DNA from: Aliiglaciecola sp. LCG003
Lineage (GTDB): Bacteria > Pseudomonadota > Gammaproteobacteria > Enterobacterales > Alteromonadaceae
Direction: 5' to 3'
Length of the DNA stretch: 64,000 nucleotides
NCBI RefSeq assembly: GCF_030316135.1
Contig: NZ_CP128185.1
Coordinates: 3,844,001-3,908,000, forward strand
Of this stretch, positions 18,114-26,511 are shown piece by piece. The notes under the pieces were generated by a model. It did no database searches. It was not told where the DNA came from and saw only the letters and a program-made list of their open reading frames with translations. Numbering within the stretch: the stretch's first letter is position 1; each line of letters opens with the position of its first letter. The translations under genes were made by a program, and so were the position numbers.

Positions 18114-18331
18114 CCTCCCGCTTTTATGATCTAAAATCTAGTCGACGAAAACCACCAGAAAATCCTAACATTACGCAAAAATGTTCTGTTCTTTATTAAA
18201 TGAAGATAAGATTATATCTGCATGGCTGTATTAATCTGCAAGCTCATTTTAAACTATGTATAACCCAACAAGATGCATCTGATATCGACTCAATTAAACT
18301 TGATTATTTACATATGAATTGGTGAATCACA

Positions 18332-18382
18332 TTTATCCAAATGTTATAGTGACTGCCTAGAAAGTCATTTTAATTGGATAAA
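18332..18382 (+). promoter_or_regulatory. Inverted repeat upstream of the LacI-type gene
   Basis: TTTATCCAA (18332-18340) and its exact complement TTGGATAAA (18374-18382) are 33 bases apart, ending just before the GTG start at 18389. This could be a looped operator or a chance feature. It differs from the palindrome upstream of the TonB receptor. Confidence 0.35.
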
Positions 18383-18388
18383 TAATTT

Positions 18389-19408
18389 GTGGCCAAATTA
18401 AATGTAAATGACATTGCATTAATTGCCGGCGTCAGTAATGCTACGGTTTCCAGAGCATTTAGAGAACCCGAAAAAGTTTCACAAAAAACCCGCGACAAGG
18501 TAATGACAGCGGCAAATAATCTTGGTTTTACGCCAAGTCGTTTAGGCGCTAGTTTAAAGCAAGGTCGAACGTTTAATATTGTTGTGCTGGTTCCGGATAT
18601 TACTAATCCCTATTTTTCCCCGGTTGTCCGTTCTATGGAAAAAACCGCAAATTCTCGCGGCTATTCCGTCTTGTTAGGTGACACCCTCGACTCACCAGAA
18701 TTAGAGAAGTCATACGCTAAAATGGTCGAGTCCAAACAAGCCGATGGTATCATCATTAATTCCGAACGATTCCCATTTGAATTGAATTCTAATCGAGACT
18801 TGCCGCCAGTGGTGAGTGTTTCTGAATTGGTCAAAAACGAGGATATTTACCGAGTGGGTGTCGACAACATCGCTATTGGTAAATTAGCCACATCCCACCT
18901 GTTAGGGTTAGGTCATACCAAGATCGCCGTGGTCAGCGGGACTAAAAATCTGCAAAGCTGTAATGAACGTTTGGCTGGTTATCAATTGGCACTAGAAGAA
19001 GCAGGAATAGAATACGATCCGAAGCTAGTTTACTACGCAGAATATTCTGCAGAAACCGGTGCACAAGCCGCTAAACAGATTGTCACTGACTATCCAGATG
19101 TTTCGGCCATTTTTAGTTTTGGCGATTTAATGTCCATCGGCGTTCTGCATATGCTTTATAAATTGGGCTATAAAGTCCCTGATAAAATTTCGGTGGTCAG
19201 TGTAGACGACATTGCTCTGGCACCATTTTGTACTCCACCGCTCACAACTATTGCTCAGCCAATGGACAAAATTGGCGAGTTATCCATGTCCACATTAATC
19301 GACTTAATAGAGAAAAAAACGCCGCAAAATAAGCTCTCTATTTTGCCGCACAAACTGGTGCGTCGTGAAAGCACAACTCAATACCAAAAGCCTAAGGATG
19401 ATGATTAG
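18389..19408 (+). CDS. LacI family transcriptional regulator
   Basis: This 339-residue regulator has an N-terminal helix-turn-helix (NDIALIAGVSNATVSRAFRE, about 5-25) with hinge, then a periplasmic-binding-like effector domain (about 60-330). The effector domain includes DITNPYF and the dimer-region SVDDI. It starts at GTG 18389. It is divergent from, or adjacent to, a reverse-strand sugar locus and most likely controls that locus. The ligand is probably a glucose-containing disaccharide or monosaccharide, but this is inferred only from context. Confidence 0.9.
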   Translation: MAKLNVNDIALIAGVSNATVSRAFREPEKVSQKTRDKVMTAANNLGFTPSRLGASLKQGRTFNIVVLVPDITNPYFSPVVRSMEKTANSRGYSVLLGDTLDSPELEKSYAKMVESKQADGIIINSERFPFELNSNRDLPPVVSVSELVKNEDIYRVGVDNIAIGKLATSHLLGLGHTKIAVVSGTKNLQSCNERLAGYQLALEEAGIEYDPKLVYYAEYSAETGAQAAKQIVTDYPDVSAIFSFGDLMSIGVLHMLYKLGYKVPDKISVVSVDDIALAPFCTPPLTTIAQPMDKIGELSMSTLIDLIEKKTPQNKLSILPHKLVRRESTTQYQKPKDDD

Positions 19409-19412
19409 CTCC

Positions 19413-20606
19413 CTAATCAATAAGCCTTATTGAACAATCTCTTTTGTTAATCCACCAACCCGCTATCAATACCGATAAACCAGCGATGGTGGCCGAAAAA
19501 ATAAAGGTATTTGCTGGATTGGATGCCCAAATATAGCCACTCACGACTGAACCAATAGCCGTCCCTCCGCCTAAGCAAAGAGTGCAATAAATCACAATGC
19601 CTCGCTCTTGATGTTGATCTGAAAATTGTTGTCGAATCAACTCCAATACTGATGAATGAGTAGCGCTGTACGTAAAGGCATGAAATAACTGGGCAAGTAT
19701 TAAGACTGGAAGCAATTCAACAAAAAATGCAATGAGCAACCATCGAACAGCGGTAGCCGCCAGACTAAGTATTAGCAGTTTATCGGCGCCAAGTTTGGCG
19801 ATTAACCCATAAGCAAACAAAAACATAATGACTTCGGCGATAACCGCAACTGACCATAAATTTCCGGTCATTTCTAAACCTATACCATGCTCTTGTAAAT
19901 ACAAACTAAAAAAGCCTATATAGGCCCCTTGACTGATTTGTGACAGGAAAATAGCCACAAATAAGCCTGCACTACCACTGCGTTTAATAATATTGAAATA
20001 GTTAATGCTCTCAGTAGGCTTTTCTACATAGTCTCGATTGGGCACGGTTTGTGTGCTGATCAGCATCAGCAACATAAAAAACGTCAGCATCAATGGAAAG
20101 TTGCCAATAGAAAAGTAATCCAAAGCTAAGCCAAGACTTGAAACAGAAACCACAAAACCAATCGAGCCCCATAATCGAATTTGCCCATAGTGATGGGAAA
20201 AAGTCCCTAAATGAGACAAGGTTAGGGATTCAACTAGAGGGTTTATGCCCTGCCAACAAAAACTCAGCGCAAAAATAAATAATGATGTAGCTACAAAGCT
20301 ATTGATCTCAAACAGGCTAAACGAACATATAAAGGCCAAGACAATACCTAGCCGTATGACCTTTATCGAATTCTTGACCCTATGATTCAACTTTTGCCAA
20401 AAGAACGGCGCGACAATATTAGACAGCAGCAACAACGCGCTACTGATACCGATTTCGCTGCTAGTTTGCCCAAGGGAATCCAGATATAGGCCCCAGTATG
20501 GTAATACCAGCCCTAATACCACGCAATTGAAGAAGTACACACTGGATAGCCGCCAGTAGGGTAAGTTGTGTACTTTGAGCAACAAAAAATCTAATCTTGC
20601 TGTCAT
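19413..20606 (-). CDS. MFS transporter (PPP/HcaT-like)
   Basis: This 397-residue membrane protein has about 12 predicted helices. It resembles the MFS_1-like group around 3-phenylpropionate/nucleoside-type permeases, with the start YWRLSSVYFFNCVVLGLVLPYWGLYL. The gene tail-to-tail neighbour of lacI ends 4 bases away. Its substrate cannot be read from sequence; the locus suggests a sugar or oligosaccharide. It is separated from the symporter gene upstream by a long inverted repeat. Confidence 0.7.
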   Translation of the reverse strand: MTARLDFLLLKVHNLPYWRLSSVYFFNCVVLGLVLPYWGLYLDSLGQTSSEIGISSALLLLSNIVAPFFWQKLNHRVKNSIKVIRLGIVLAFICSFSLFEINSFVATSLFIFALSFCWQGINPLVESLTLSHLGTFSHHYGQIRLWGSIGFVVSVSSLGLALDYFSIGNFPLMLTFFMLLMLISTQTVPNRDYVEKPTESINYFNIIKRSGSAGLFVAIFLSQISQGAYIGFFSLYLQEHGIGLEMTGNLWSVAVIAEVIMFLFAYGLIAKLGADKLLILSLAATAVRWLLIAFFVELLPVLILAQLFHAFTYSATHSSVLELIRQQFSDQHQERGIVIYCTLCLGGGTAIGSVVSGYIWASNPANTFIFSATIAGLSVLIAGWWINKRDCSIRLID

Positions 20607-20687
20607 ATTGAAGGCAGGCAGTATGGCTTGATGTGCATGCGCAAAAATTGATTATTCATAGGCTTACCCATGGCGAGTTTATGCTAA

Positions 20688-20735
20688 GACTAAGTTAAGC
20701 CACCTTGCAGATCAATTAAGTTAGCTAACTTAGTC
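20688..20735. repeat. Nested inverted repeat between symporter and MFS genes
   Basis: GACTAAGTTA (20688-20697) pairs exactly with TAACTTAGTC (20726-20735). The right arm also lies in a 16-bp perfect palindrome, TAAGTTAGCTAACTTA (20717-20732). It sits downstream of the symporter stop and upstream of the MFS start on the reverse strand, so it could be an operator for the MFS gene or an RNA end structure. No T-run follows. Confidence 0.45.
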
Positions 20736-20744
20736 TTTATCTAT

Positions 20745-22310
20745 TTACCACCAAGTAGAATACAGACCTATTAATATCAATATGACAGCGACTGAGGCTA
20801 GATTAAAACTCGTCGAAGTGTTGAAATTGATGTCGTTTAAATCAATCGCATTAGGGTGTGGGCCTGTACTTTCTCGCAAGGACACTATAATGGCAATCGC
20901 AGCACAGAGTAAAAATACCAAGCCGATTCGATCCATAAAGGGCAGTTCTGGCCAGAATATTTTCAATACAAGTGACAGTGCAGCGGATGATATTGCTGCG
21001 ATTAGCGCAGCATTTGCAGTGGTCTTTTTCCAAAAGATACCTAAGGCAAAGATGACCACAATACCTGGAGTAAAGAATCCGGTAAATTCCTGAATATATT
21101 GAAAAGCTTGATCGAATTTGCCGAGTAGAGGCTGAGCAATCAACACTGCAATAGTCATTGCTAAGATGGCCACGCTGCGACCTATAATCACCAACCTATG
21201 CTCACTGGCTTCTGGGTTTATCAAAGGCTTATAAATATCCATTGTAAAGATGGTGGATATACTATTGGTCATTGAGCTTAAGGATGAAGCTATGGCTGCA
21301 ATGAGCGCAGCAAAAACAATGCCCAGCAAACCACTAGGTACGAGTTTCATCATCTCTGGAAAGGCTTCATCGGGACGCGTTAATTCCGGTGCCAAAACCA
21401 CTGCAGCAATGCCTGGTACAACAACGATCAATGGCATCAATAACTTCAGGCAAGCACCGAAAACGATGCCCTTTTGCGCTTCTTTTAAATTCTTAGCCGC
21501 TAGCGCCCGTTGCGTGATGTATTGGTTAAAACCCCAGTAAGAGAAATTCATCACCCACATTCCACCGATCAATACAGAAATGCCAGGCAAGCTCATATAA
21601 TGAGGATTATCGGGACTTAGAATCAAATCAAACTTCTCAGGTACGGCAGTTAATAAGGTTTGAAATCCGCTCCAAATCCCCGCGCCGTCTGCAATTTTAT
21701 CCAAGGATAAATACGATACCAGCAAACCGCCAAATACCAATAACACCACTTGGATGATGTCAGTCAGTGCCACTGCCTTTAGGCCGCCGTATATGGAATA
21801 AGCCACTGAGAACAAGGCTAAGAATACTAAGCAATGAGTAATCGCTAAGCCGGTAATGGTATTGATGGCCAAAGCGCCTAAGTAGAGCACTGAAGTTAAG
21901 TTAACTAAAACGTAAACGCCCAACCAAAACACCGCCGTCACTAACCTTACTCTGGAATCAAAACGTTGCTCCAAAAACTGCGGCATGGTGTAGATGTTCT
22001 TTTTCAGGAAGACCGGAATGAAATACTTACCAACCAACAATAAGGTTATGGCAGCCATCCATTCATAAGCCGCGATCCCTAAGCCTAAGGCATAGCCAGA
22101 GCCGGACATACCAATGATTTGCTCAGCGGAAATATTTGCGGCGATTAACGACGCCCCTATTGCCCACCACGGCAGCGATTTACTTGCCATAAAATAGTCA
22201 GCGCTGTTTTTTTCATGTCCCGGCTTTTCCCGCGACACCCAATACCCCAAGCCAATCAATCCGGTACAATAAAACGCGATAATGGCGAGATCTAAAGTGG
22301 ATAAGATCAT
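20745..22310 (-). CDS. Sodium/solute (sugar) symporter, SSS family
   Basis: This 521-residue inner-membrane protein of the SLC5/SSS family has about 14 helices. Family features include GYWVSREKPGHEKNSADYF near the start, ASLIAANISAEQIIGMSGSGYA (sodium-site region) and GLLGIVFAALIAAIASSLSSM. It most resembles SglT-type glucose/galactose symporters and so probably imports the monosaccharide released by the neighbouring hydrolases. It lies 103 bases after the GH3 gene and is probably co-transcribed. Confidence 0.85.
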   Translation of the reverse strand: MILSTLDLAIIAFYCTGLIGLGYWVSREKPGHEKNSADYFMASKSLPWWAIGASLIAANISAEQIIGMSGSGYALGLGIAAYEWMAAITLLLVGKYFIPVFLKKNIYTMPQFLEQRFDSRVRLVTAVFWLGVYVLVNLTSVLYLGALAINTITGLAITHCLVFLALFSVAYSIYGGLKAVALTDIIQVVLLVFGGLLVSYLSLDKIADGAGIWSGFQTLLTAVPEKFDLILSPDNPHYMSLPGISVLIGGMWVMNFSYWGFNQYITQRALAAKNLKEAQKGIVFGACLKLLMPLIVVVPGIAAVVLAPELTRPDEAFPEMMKLVPSGLLGIVFAALIAAIASSLSSMTNSISTIFTMDIYKPLINPEASEHRLVIIGRSVAILAMTIAVLIAQPLLGKFDQAFQYIQEFTGFFTPGIVVIFALGIFWKKTTANAALIAAISSAALSLVLKIFWPELPFMDRIGLVFLLCAAIAIIVSLRESTGPHPNAIDLNDINFNTSTSFNLASVAVILILIGLYSTWW

Positions 22311-22413
22311 TAAATATCCTCACTACAATGGAGTGCTGTGGTTCAGCAGCTCCCAAGTTTAAACATAGGCTTAACAAAAATTGTTTTTGCCATTGGTAAA
22401 AAGATGACCTATA

Positions 22414-24735
22414 TCACAAGTCGCTATTAGCACTTAAGGTGAATTCACTTTTTTGCAGGTTATCGGAACTTGTACCGATAAATAAGTCAAACTCACCCGC
22501 TTCCGCGCCATAACTCATATCTTGACGATAAAAAGCTAAATCCTTAGCGCTGATGGTAAAGCTGACCGTTTTTGTTTCACCTTTGTTTAACCATATTTTT
22601 TCAAAGCCTTTCAACTGTTTGACCGGACGCGTGACCGAACCCACTCTATCACGGATGTAAAGTTGCACCACTTCTTCACCGTCATATTTACCCGAGTTAG
22701 TAACTTCTACGCTGGCCGTCAGGGACCCGTCACTTGCAAGAGTAGACTTGTCTAGGCTTATCGCGGAGTAAGCAAAAGTGGTGTAACTCAAACCATGACC
22801 AAAGGGATAAAGTGGCGTATTGGAGGAATCAATGTAGCGTGAAAGGTACTTCTGTTCAGCACTATCTTTACTGTAAGGACGCCCAGTATTTTTCATATTG
22901 TAGTACAAGGGTACTTGGCCGACGTTGCGGGGGAATGTAACGGGTAACTTACCCGACGGATTATAATCACCGAATAATACATCGGCTATCGCTGGCCCAC
23001 CCATAGTACCCGGATACCATGCTTCCAATATGGAATCGACATTTTGATCGGCCCACTCTATTGTCATGGGGCGACCATTCATGAGTACCAAAATCATAGG
23101 TTTGCCCAGTGCTTTGAGCTGCTCCATCAACGCTTGTTGATTACCCGGCAAATCAAGCTTAGTTCGACTGGTGGCTTCGCCGGTCATGTCCCATTTTTCA
23201 CCCATAGCCATAACTATCACATCAGCTTGTTTAGCAATTGTTATCGCGTGGCTAAAGCCTGAATCGTCTTGATTGTTAAACTCATAACTGGCCCCTTTGG
23301 CATACTGCACTTTAGCTGGCTCGCTGACTTTGGCCAAAATGCCGGATAACAAAGAGATGGGTTTTTCATAACGGTCTCCGGCAGCAGACCAACTGCCAAT
23401 CAAGTCTTCCTTACTGTCGGCTAAGGGTCCGATTACCGCTATGTTCAATCCACTTTTGCTTAGGGGTAATAGTTGCTTGTCATTTTTCAGTAACACCATT
23501 GATTTACGTGCCACATCTTGCGCCGCCTGCAGATTCTCGTCTTTGTATATTTCGGCTTTTTCACGTTCTTCATTTGAATAACGATAAGGGTCTTCAAATA
23601 GGCCCAATCGATACTTCATTTCGAGCACGCGACGGGCGGCTTTATCGACTTGTTGCATTGAAACAAGACCTTGCTCGACTTGCTTGGCTAAATAGTCGAA
23701 ATACACAGAACCTTGCATGTCCATATCGACACCGGCGTTGACGGCAAGCTCACCGGCTTTTTCATCATTTTCAGCGAAACCATGATTCACCATTTCATTG
23801 ATAGAGGTGTAGTCTGTAACAACGAAACCCTCGAAACCCCATTCGGTACGTAATATGTCTTGAAGTAAATACTTATTTGCCGAAGCAGGCACACCGTTCA
23901 ATTCATTAAAAGATGTCATAAAGCTTGCTGCACCCGCATCTACCGCGGCTTTAAATGGCGGCAAGTAGGTTTCTCTCAGTTCCCGGTCAGACATATCTGT
24001 GGTGTGATAATCTCTGCCCGCTTGGGCTTGTCCATAAGCGGCAAAATGCTTAGCCGTTGCTAGAACTGTATCAGGCTTGGATAAATCATCTCCTTGGAAG
24101 CCTTTAATGCGCGCTTGTGCAATTACGGTAGTCAGATAGACATCTTCTCCAGAGCCCTCAGAAATTCTACCCCAACGAGGGTCCCGAGCAACATCTACCA
24201 TAGGCGCAAATGTCCAGTGAATTCCCTCTGCTGAGGCTTCTGCTGCAGCAACTTTCGCCGACAACTCAATTGCGTCAAGATCCCAACTAGCCGACTCACC
24301 TAAGGAGATCGGAAAAATGGTACGATGGCCATGAATTACATCATAGCCAAACAATAGTGGGATCCCTAAGCGAGTTTCTTCCACCGCCATTTTCTGTAAT
24401 TTTCTAGTGTAGCTTGCGGTAAAAGCATTAAATACTGCGCCTACTTTGCCTTCTTTGATTTTATCCTGATAATCACCTCGAAGAGAGGGACCGGTAACAT
24501 CCCAATCACTGGAGAACAGCGTCATTTGGCCAATCTTTTCTTCGAGAGTCATTTTGGCCATTAGCTCAGTAATAAAGGCGTCCATTTTCGCTTTATCGTC
24601 GTGCCAAAGGGTATTGGATACAGATGTCCGAGAGACATCCTTATTGGGAGTAGTAAGTGTGCGGTCTGCCTCAGAATTACAGCCGACAAGGGTAAAATGG
24701 CTAATGACAGCCATGGCCAATAAATATTTTTTCAT
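22414..24735 (-). CDS. bglX: GH3 beta-glucosidase, lipoprotein (BglX-like)
   Basis: This 773-residue glycoside hydrolase family 3 enzyme has a signal peptide ending in a lipobox (FTLVGC), so it is probably an outer-membrane or periplasmic lipoprotein. The N-terminal GH3 domain includes KMTLEEKIGQM, GRDYHTTDMS and the nucleophile Asp in GFVVTDYTS. Then come a GH3 C-terminal domain (MVLLKND, GEKWDMTGEATSR) and a fibronectin-III-like domain at the end. It would remove glucose from the non-reducing ends of beta-linked oligosaccharides. The neighbouring GH144-like gene hints at beta-1,2-linked substrates, although BglX-type enzymes are broad. Confidence 0.88.
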   Translation of the reverse strand: MKKYLLAMAVISHFTLVGCNSEADRTLTTPNKDVSRTSVSNTLWHDDKAKMDAFITELMAKMTLEEKIGQMTLFSSDWDVTGPSLRGDYQDKIKEGKVGAVFNAFTASYTRKLQKMAVEETRLGIPLLFGYDVIHGHRTIFPISLGESASWDLDAIELSAKVAAAEASAEGIHWTFAPMVDVARDPRWGRISEGSGEDVYLTTVIAQARIKGFQGDDLSKPDTVLATAKHFAAYGQAQAGRDYHTTDMSDRELRETYLPPFKAAVDAGAASFMTSFNELNGVPASANKYLLQDILRTEWGFEGFVVTDYTSINEMVNHGFAENDEKAGELAVNAGVDMDMQGSVYFDYLAKQVEQGLVSMQQVDKAARRVLEMKYRLGLFEDPYRYSNEEREKAEIYKDENLQAAQDVARKSMVLLKNDKQLLPLSKSGLNIAVIGPLADSKEDLIGSWSAAGDRYEKPISLLSGILAKVSEPAKVQYAKGASYEFNNQDDSGFSHAITIAKQADVIVMAMGEKWDMTGEATSRTKLDLPGNQQALMEQLKALGKPMILVLMNGRPMTIEWADQNVDSILEAWYPGTMGGPAIADVLFGDYNPSGKLPVTFPRNVGQVPLYYNMKNTGRPYSKDSAEQKYLSRYIDSSNTPLYPFGHGLSYTTFAYSAISLDKSTLASDGSLTASVEVTNSGKYDGEEVVQLYIRDRVGSVTRPVKQLKGFEKIWLNKGETKTVSFTISAKDLAFYRQDMSYGAEAGEFDLFIGTSSDNLQKSEFTLSANSDL

Positions 24736-24780
24736 GATGTGATCTGCTGCTTAATAAATAATTTAATACAAAAGGAAATT

Positions 24781-26400
24781 CTAGTGAGCGGAATTACTAT
24801 CTACAGTAAATCCGAGTTTTGCTAAGCCTCGTTGGACATCTTTGTCTTGCATAAAGTGCTTCCACAAGAGTCCCGAGCGGTAATTCTCTATCATGGCCAC
24901 TATCGGCCCCTGATCTATCGCGAGGTAAGTTTTTCTAACTTGCTTCTTAGGGTCGTCACTAACTGACAGATTAACCGCGTCGTAAAATCCCATCATGCCA
25001 AAGGCTTCTTTTCCATGCTTGTAGTACAAATTCCTGAGGACCTTCAGCGATTCTTTTGGCGTGTAGGGCATAGATGATAGTGCGCCTGTAGGATTGATGG
25101 TGCCTTGGTCTCTTTCACCAGGGGCGTGCGCTGAATAGCCATCTGGTAGCATGTCTCCGGCGGTAATACCCCAGAAATCCTCACCATAGCCAGTCCACCC
25201 CTTGGGATTATCGATAGCGTATGCGCGATTGATTAAGGCATGGTTTTTATTTTGCTGCCAGTAATCGGCATAGCGGTCACTTAAACCTCGAGGATCTAAT
25301 CCAAGGTAGGAGTAATGGGCAAAAAACAAGGGGCCGCCTAATTCTTTCGCTGGCCCAAGGGGAAGCTGGTTGGCATAGAACCCTTGACCATTTTCAAAAG
25401 TTTGATGACCCGGTTCACCTGCAGCCCAGCCTTGATGATAAACATCGGCATCAATACTGTGAGTTGGAGAAGAGGCCGCAAGTATATAAACAATCAGTGC
25501 CTCGTTATAGCCACGAATATGGTGGTCCATTTTCCAGCCATGCTTCTTTGACCAATGCCAAGTCAGCACTTTCTCTGGCGTACCTAGTTCATAGCGAGTG
25601 TACCAATCCCATTGCATGCTCTCCCATAACTGAGTGATGTCTGCTCTTAATTGTTTTTCTGCGTCGTTGTCATTTGCAAAATATTGGCGAGCCGTTAGTA
25701 GACCTTGAATTAAAAATGCAGACTCAACAATATCACCACCGTCATCATATTTACTGAAATGAAAAACTTCTCCATCGCGATACCAATGCGCCCACATGCC
25801 GTGAAATGTTTCGGCTTGCTTTAACGATTCGGTTAATCTAAGTAATTGTTTTACGATTCTTTCACGGCTTGCCCAGCCGCGCTCCGCTCCGGTAATGAGT
25901 GCTAAAATGCCAAACCCAGTCCCGCCAGATGTAACTATATTTCCGTCGCCGTTGGGAATACGCTCTTTCGCCCACCCAGTGGCGGTTTCATCGTCAGGCC
26001 AAAAATAACGAAAAGTATAGGCCTGTACCATCTCTAATAATTCATCGTCAGTGAAAGTGTGTGTGGCTAAACTAATTTCGGCCAATTCAACTTCATCATC
26101 ACCCTGTTGTAGAGTTAATTTGTACTTTAACGACAGATCACTGCCTAGTTCACCGACAAAATCAAGCAAGGCTGTGGCCTGCGTGGTGTGTCGCAGTTGC
26201 CATTTTTGTCCTGCTACTGAGACATAGATATTATAGGTAGCGTCTTGTTTTTGTGCCTTATCCCAGTGCAGTTCTACATGTTGGTCATAGGCCTGTCCGT
26301 TTAACACTGGTACCTCAGCGGCACTAGAAGTGTTGCTGAACATCGATATTAATAAAACAGCTATACCTATCAAAAAGGGATAATTTTTCAAAACTATCAT
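24781..26400 (-). CDS. Secreted glycoamylase-domain hydrolase (GH144-like)
   Basis: This 539-residue protein has a signal peptide. An N-terminal fibronectin-III-like module covers about residues 28-112. A large (alpha/alpha)6 domain of the glycoamylase type (PF10091) follows, with YTFRYFWPDDETATGWAKER, GTGFGILALI, HGMWAHWY and PTGALSSMPYTP. The only characterised activity widely associated with this fold group is GH144 endo-beta-1,2-glucanase; that assignment is family-based inference. It lies 45 bases upstream of the GH3 gene in transcription order and downstream of the TonB receptor, with two hairpins in between that may reduce its expression relative to the receptor. Confidence 0.75.
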   Translation of the reverse strand: MIVLKNYPFLIGIAVLLISMFSNTSSAAEVPVLNGQAYDQHVELHWDKAQKQDATYNIYVSVAGQKWQLRHTTQATALLDFVGELGSDLSLKYKLTLQQGDDEVELAEISLATHTFTDDELLEMVQAYTFRYFWPDDETATGWAKERIPNGDGNIVTSGGTGFGILALITGAERGWASRERIVKQLLRLTESLKQAETFHGMWAHWYRDGEVFHFSKYDDGGDIVESAFLIQGLLTARQYFANDNDAEKQLRADITQLWESMQWDWYTRYELGTPEKVLTWHWSKKHGWKMDHHIRGYNEALIVYILAASSPTHSIDADVYHQGWAAGEPGHQTFENGQGFYANQLPLGPAKELGGPLFFAHYSYLGLDPRGLSDRYADYWQQNKNHALINRAYAIDNPKGWTGYGEDFWGITAGDMLPDGYSAHAPGERDQGTINPTGALSSMPYTPKESLKVLRNLYYKHGKEAFGMMGFYDAVNLSVSDDPKKQVRKTYLAIDQGPIVAMIENYRSGLLWKHFMQDKDVQRGLAKLGFTVDSNSAH

Positions 26401-26426
26401 TTGAATTCTCAGTCTCCGTAAATCAC

Positions 26427-26450
26427 GAGCCTAATCAAACTGTTAGGCTC
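26427..26450. repeat. Perfect 8-bp hairpin before the GH144-like gene
   Basis: GAGCCTAA and TTAGGCTC are separated by 8 bases. It lies between a terminator-like hairpin and the start of the next reverse-strand gene. It may stabilise the 5' end of the downstream message. Confidence 0.45.
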
Positions 26451-26455
26451 TAAAA

Positions 26456-26501
26456 GAAAAAAGTGCCATTTAAACTCCTCAACCGAGATTTAAATGGCAC
26501 T
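26456..26501 (-). terminator. Terminator or attenuator after the TonB receptor gene
   Basis: There are 13-bp perfect arms, AGTGCCATTTAAA (26462-26474) and TTTAAATGGCACT (26489-26501). On the reverse strand the hairpin is followed by a T-rich run (plus-strand TAAAAGAAAAA, 26451-26461). It lies within the operon, so it probably makes the receptor message more abundant than that of the hydrolases. Confidence 0.75.
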
Positions 26502-26511
26502 GTAGTGCTAT

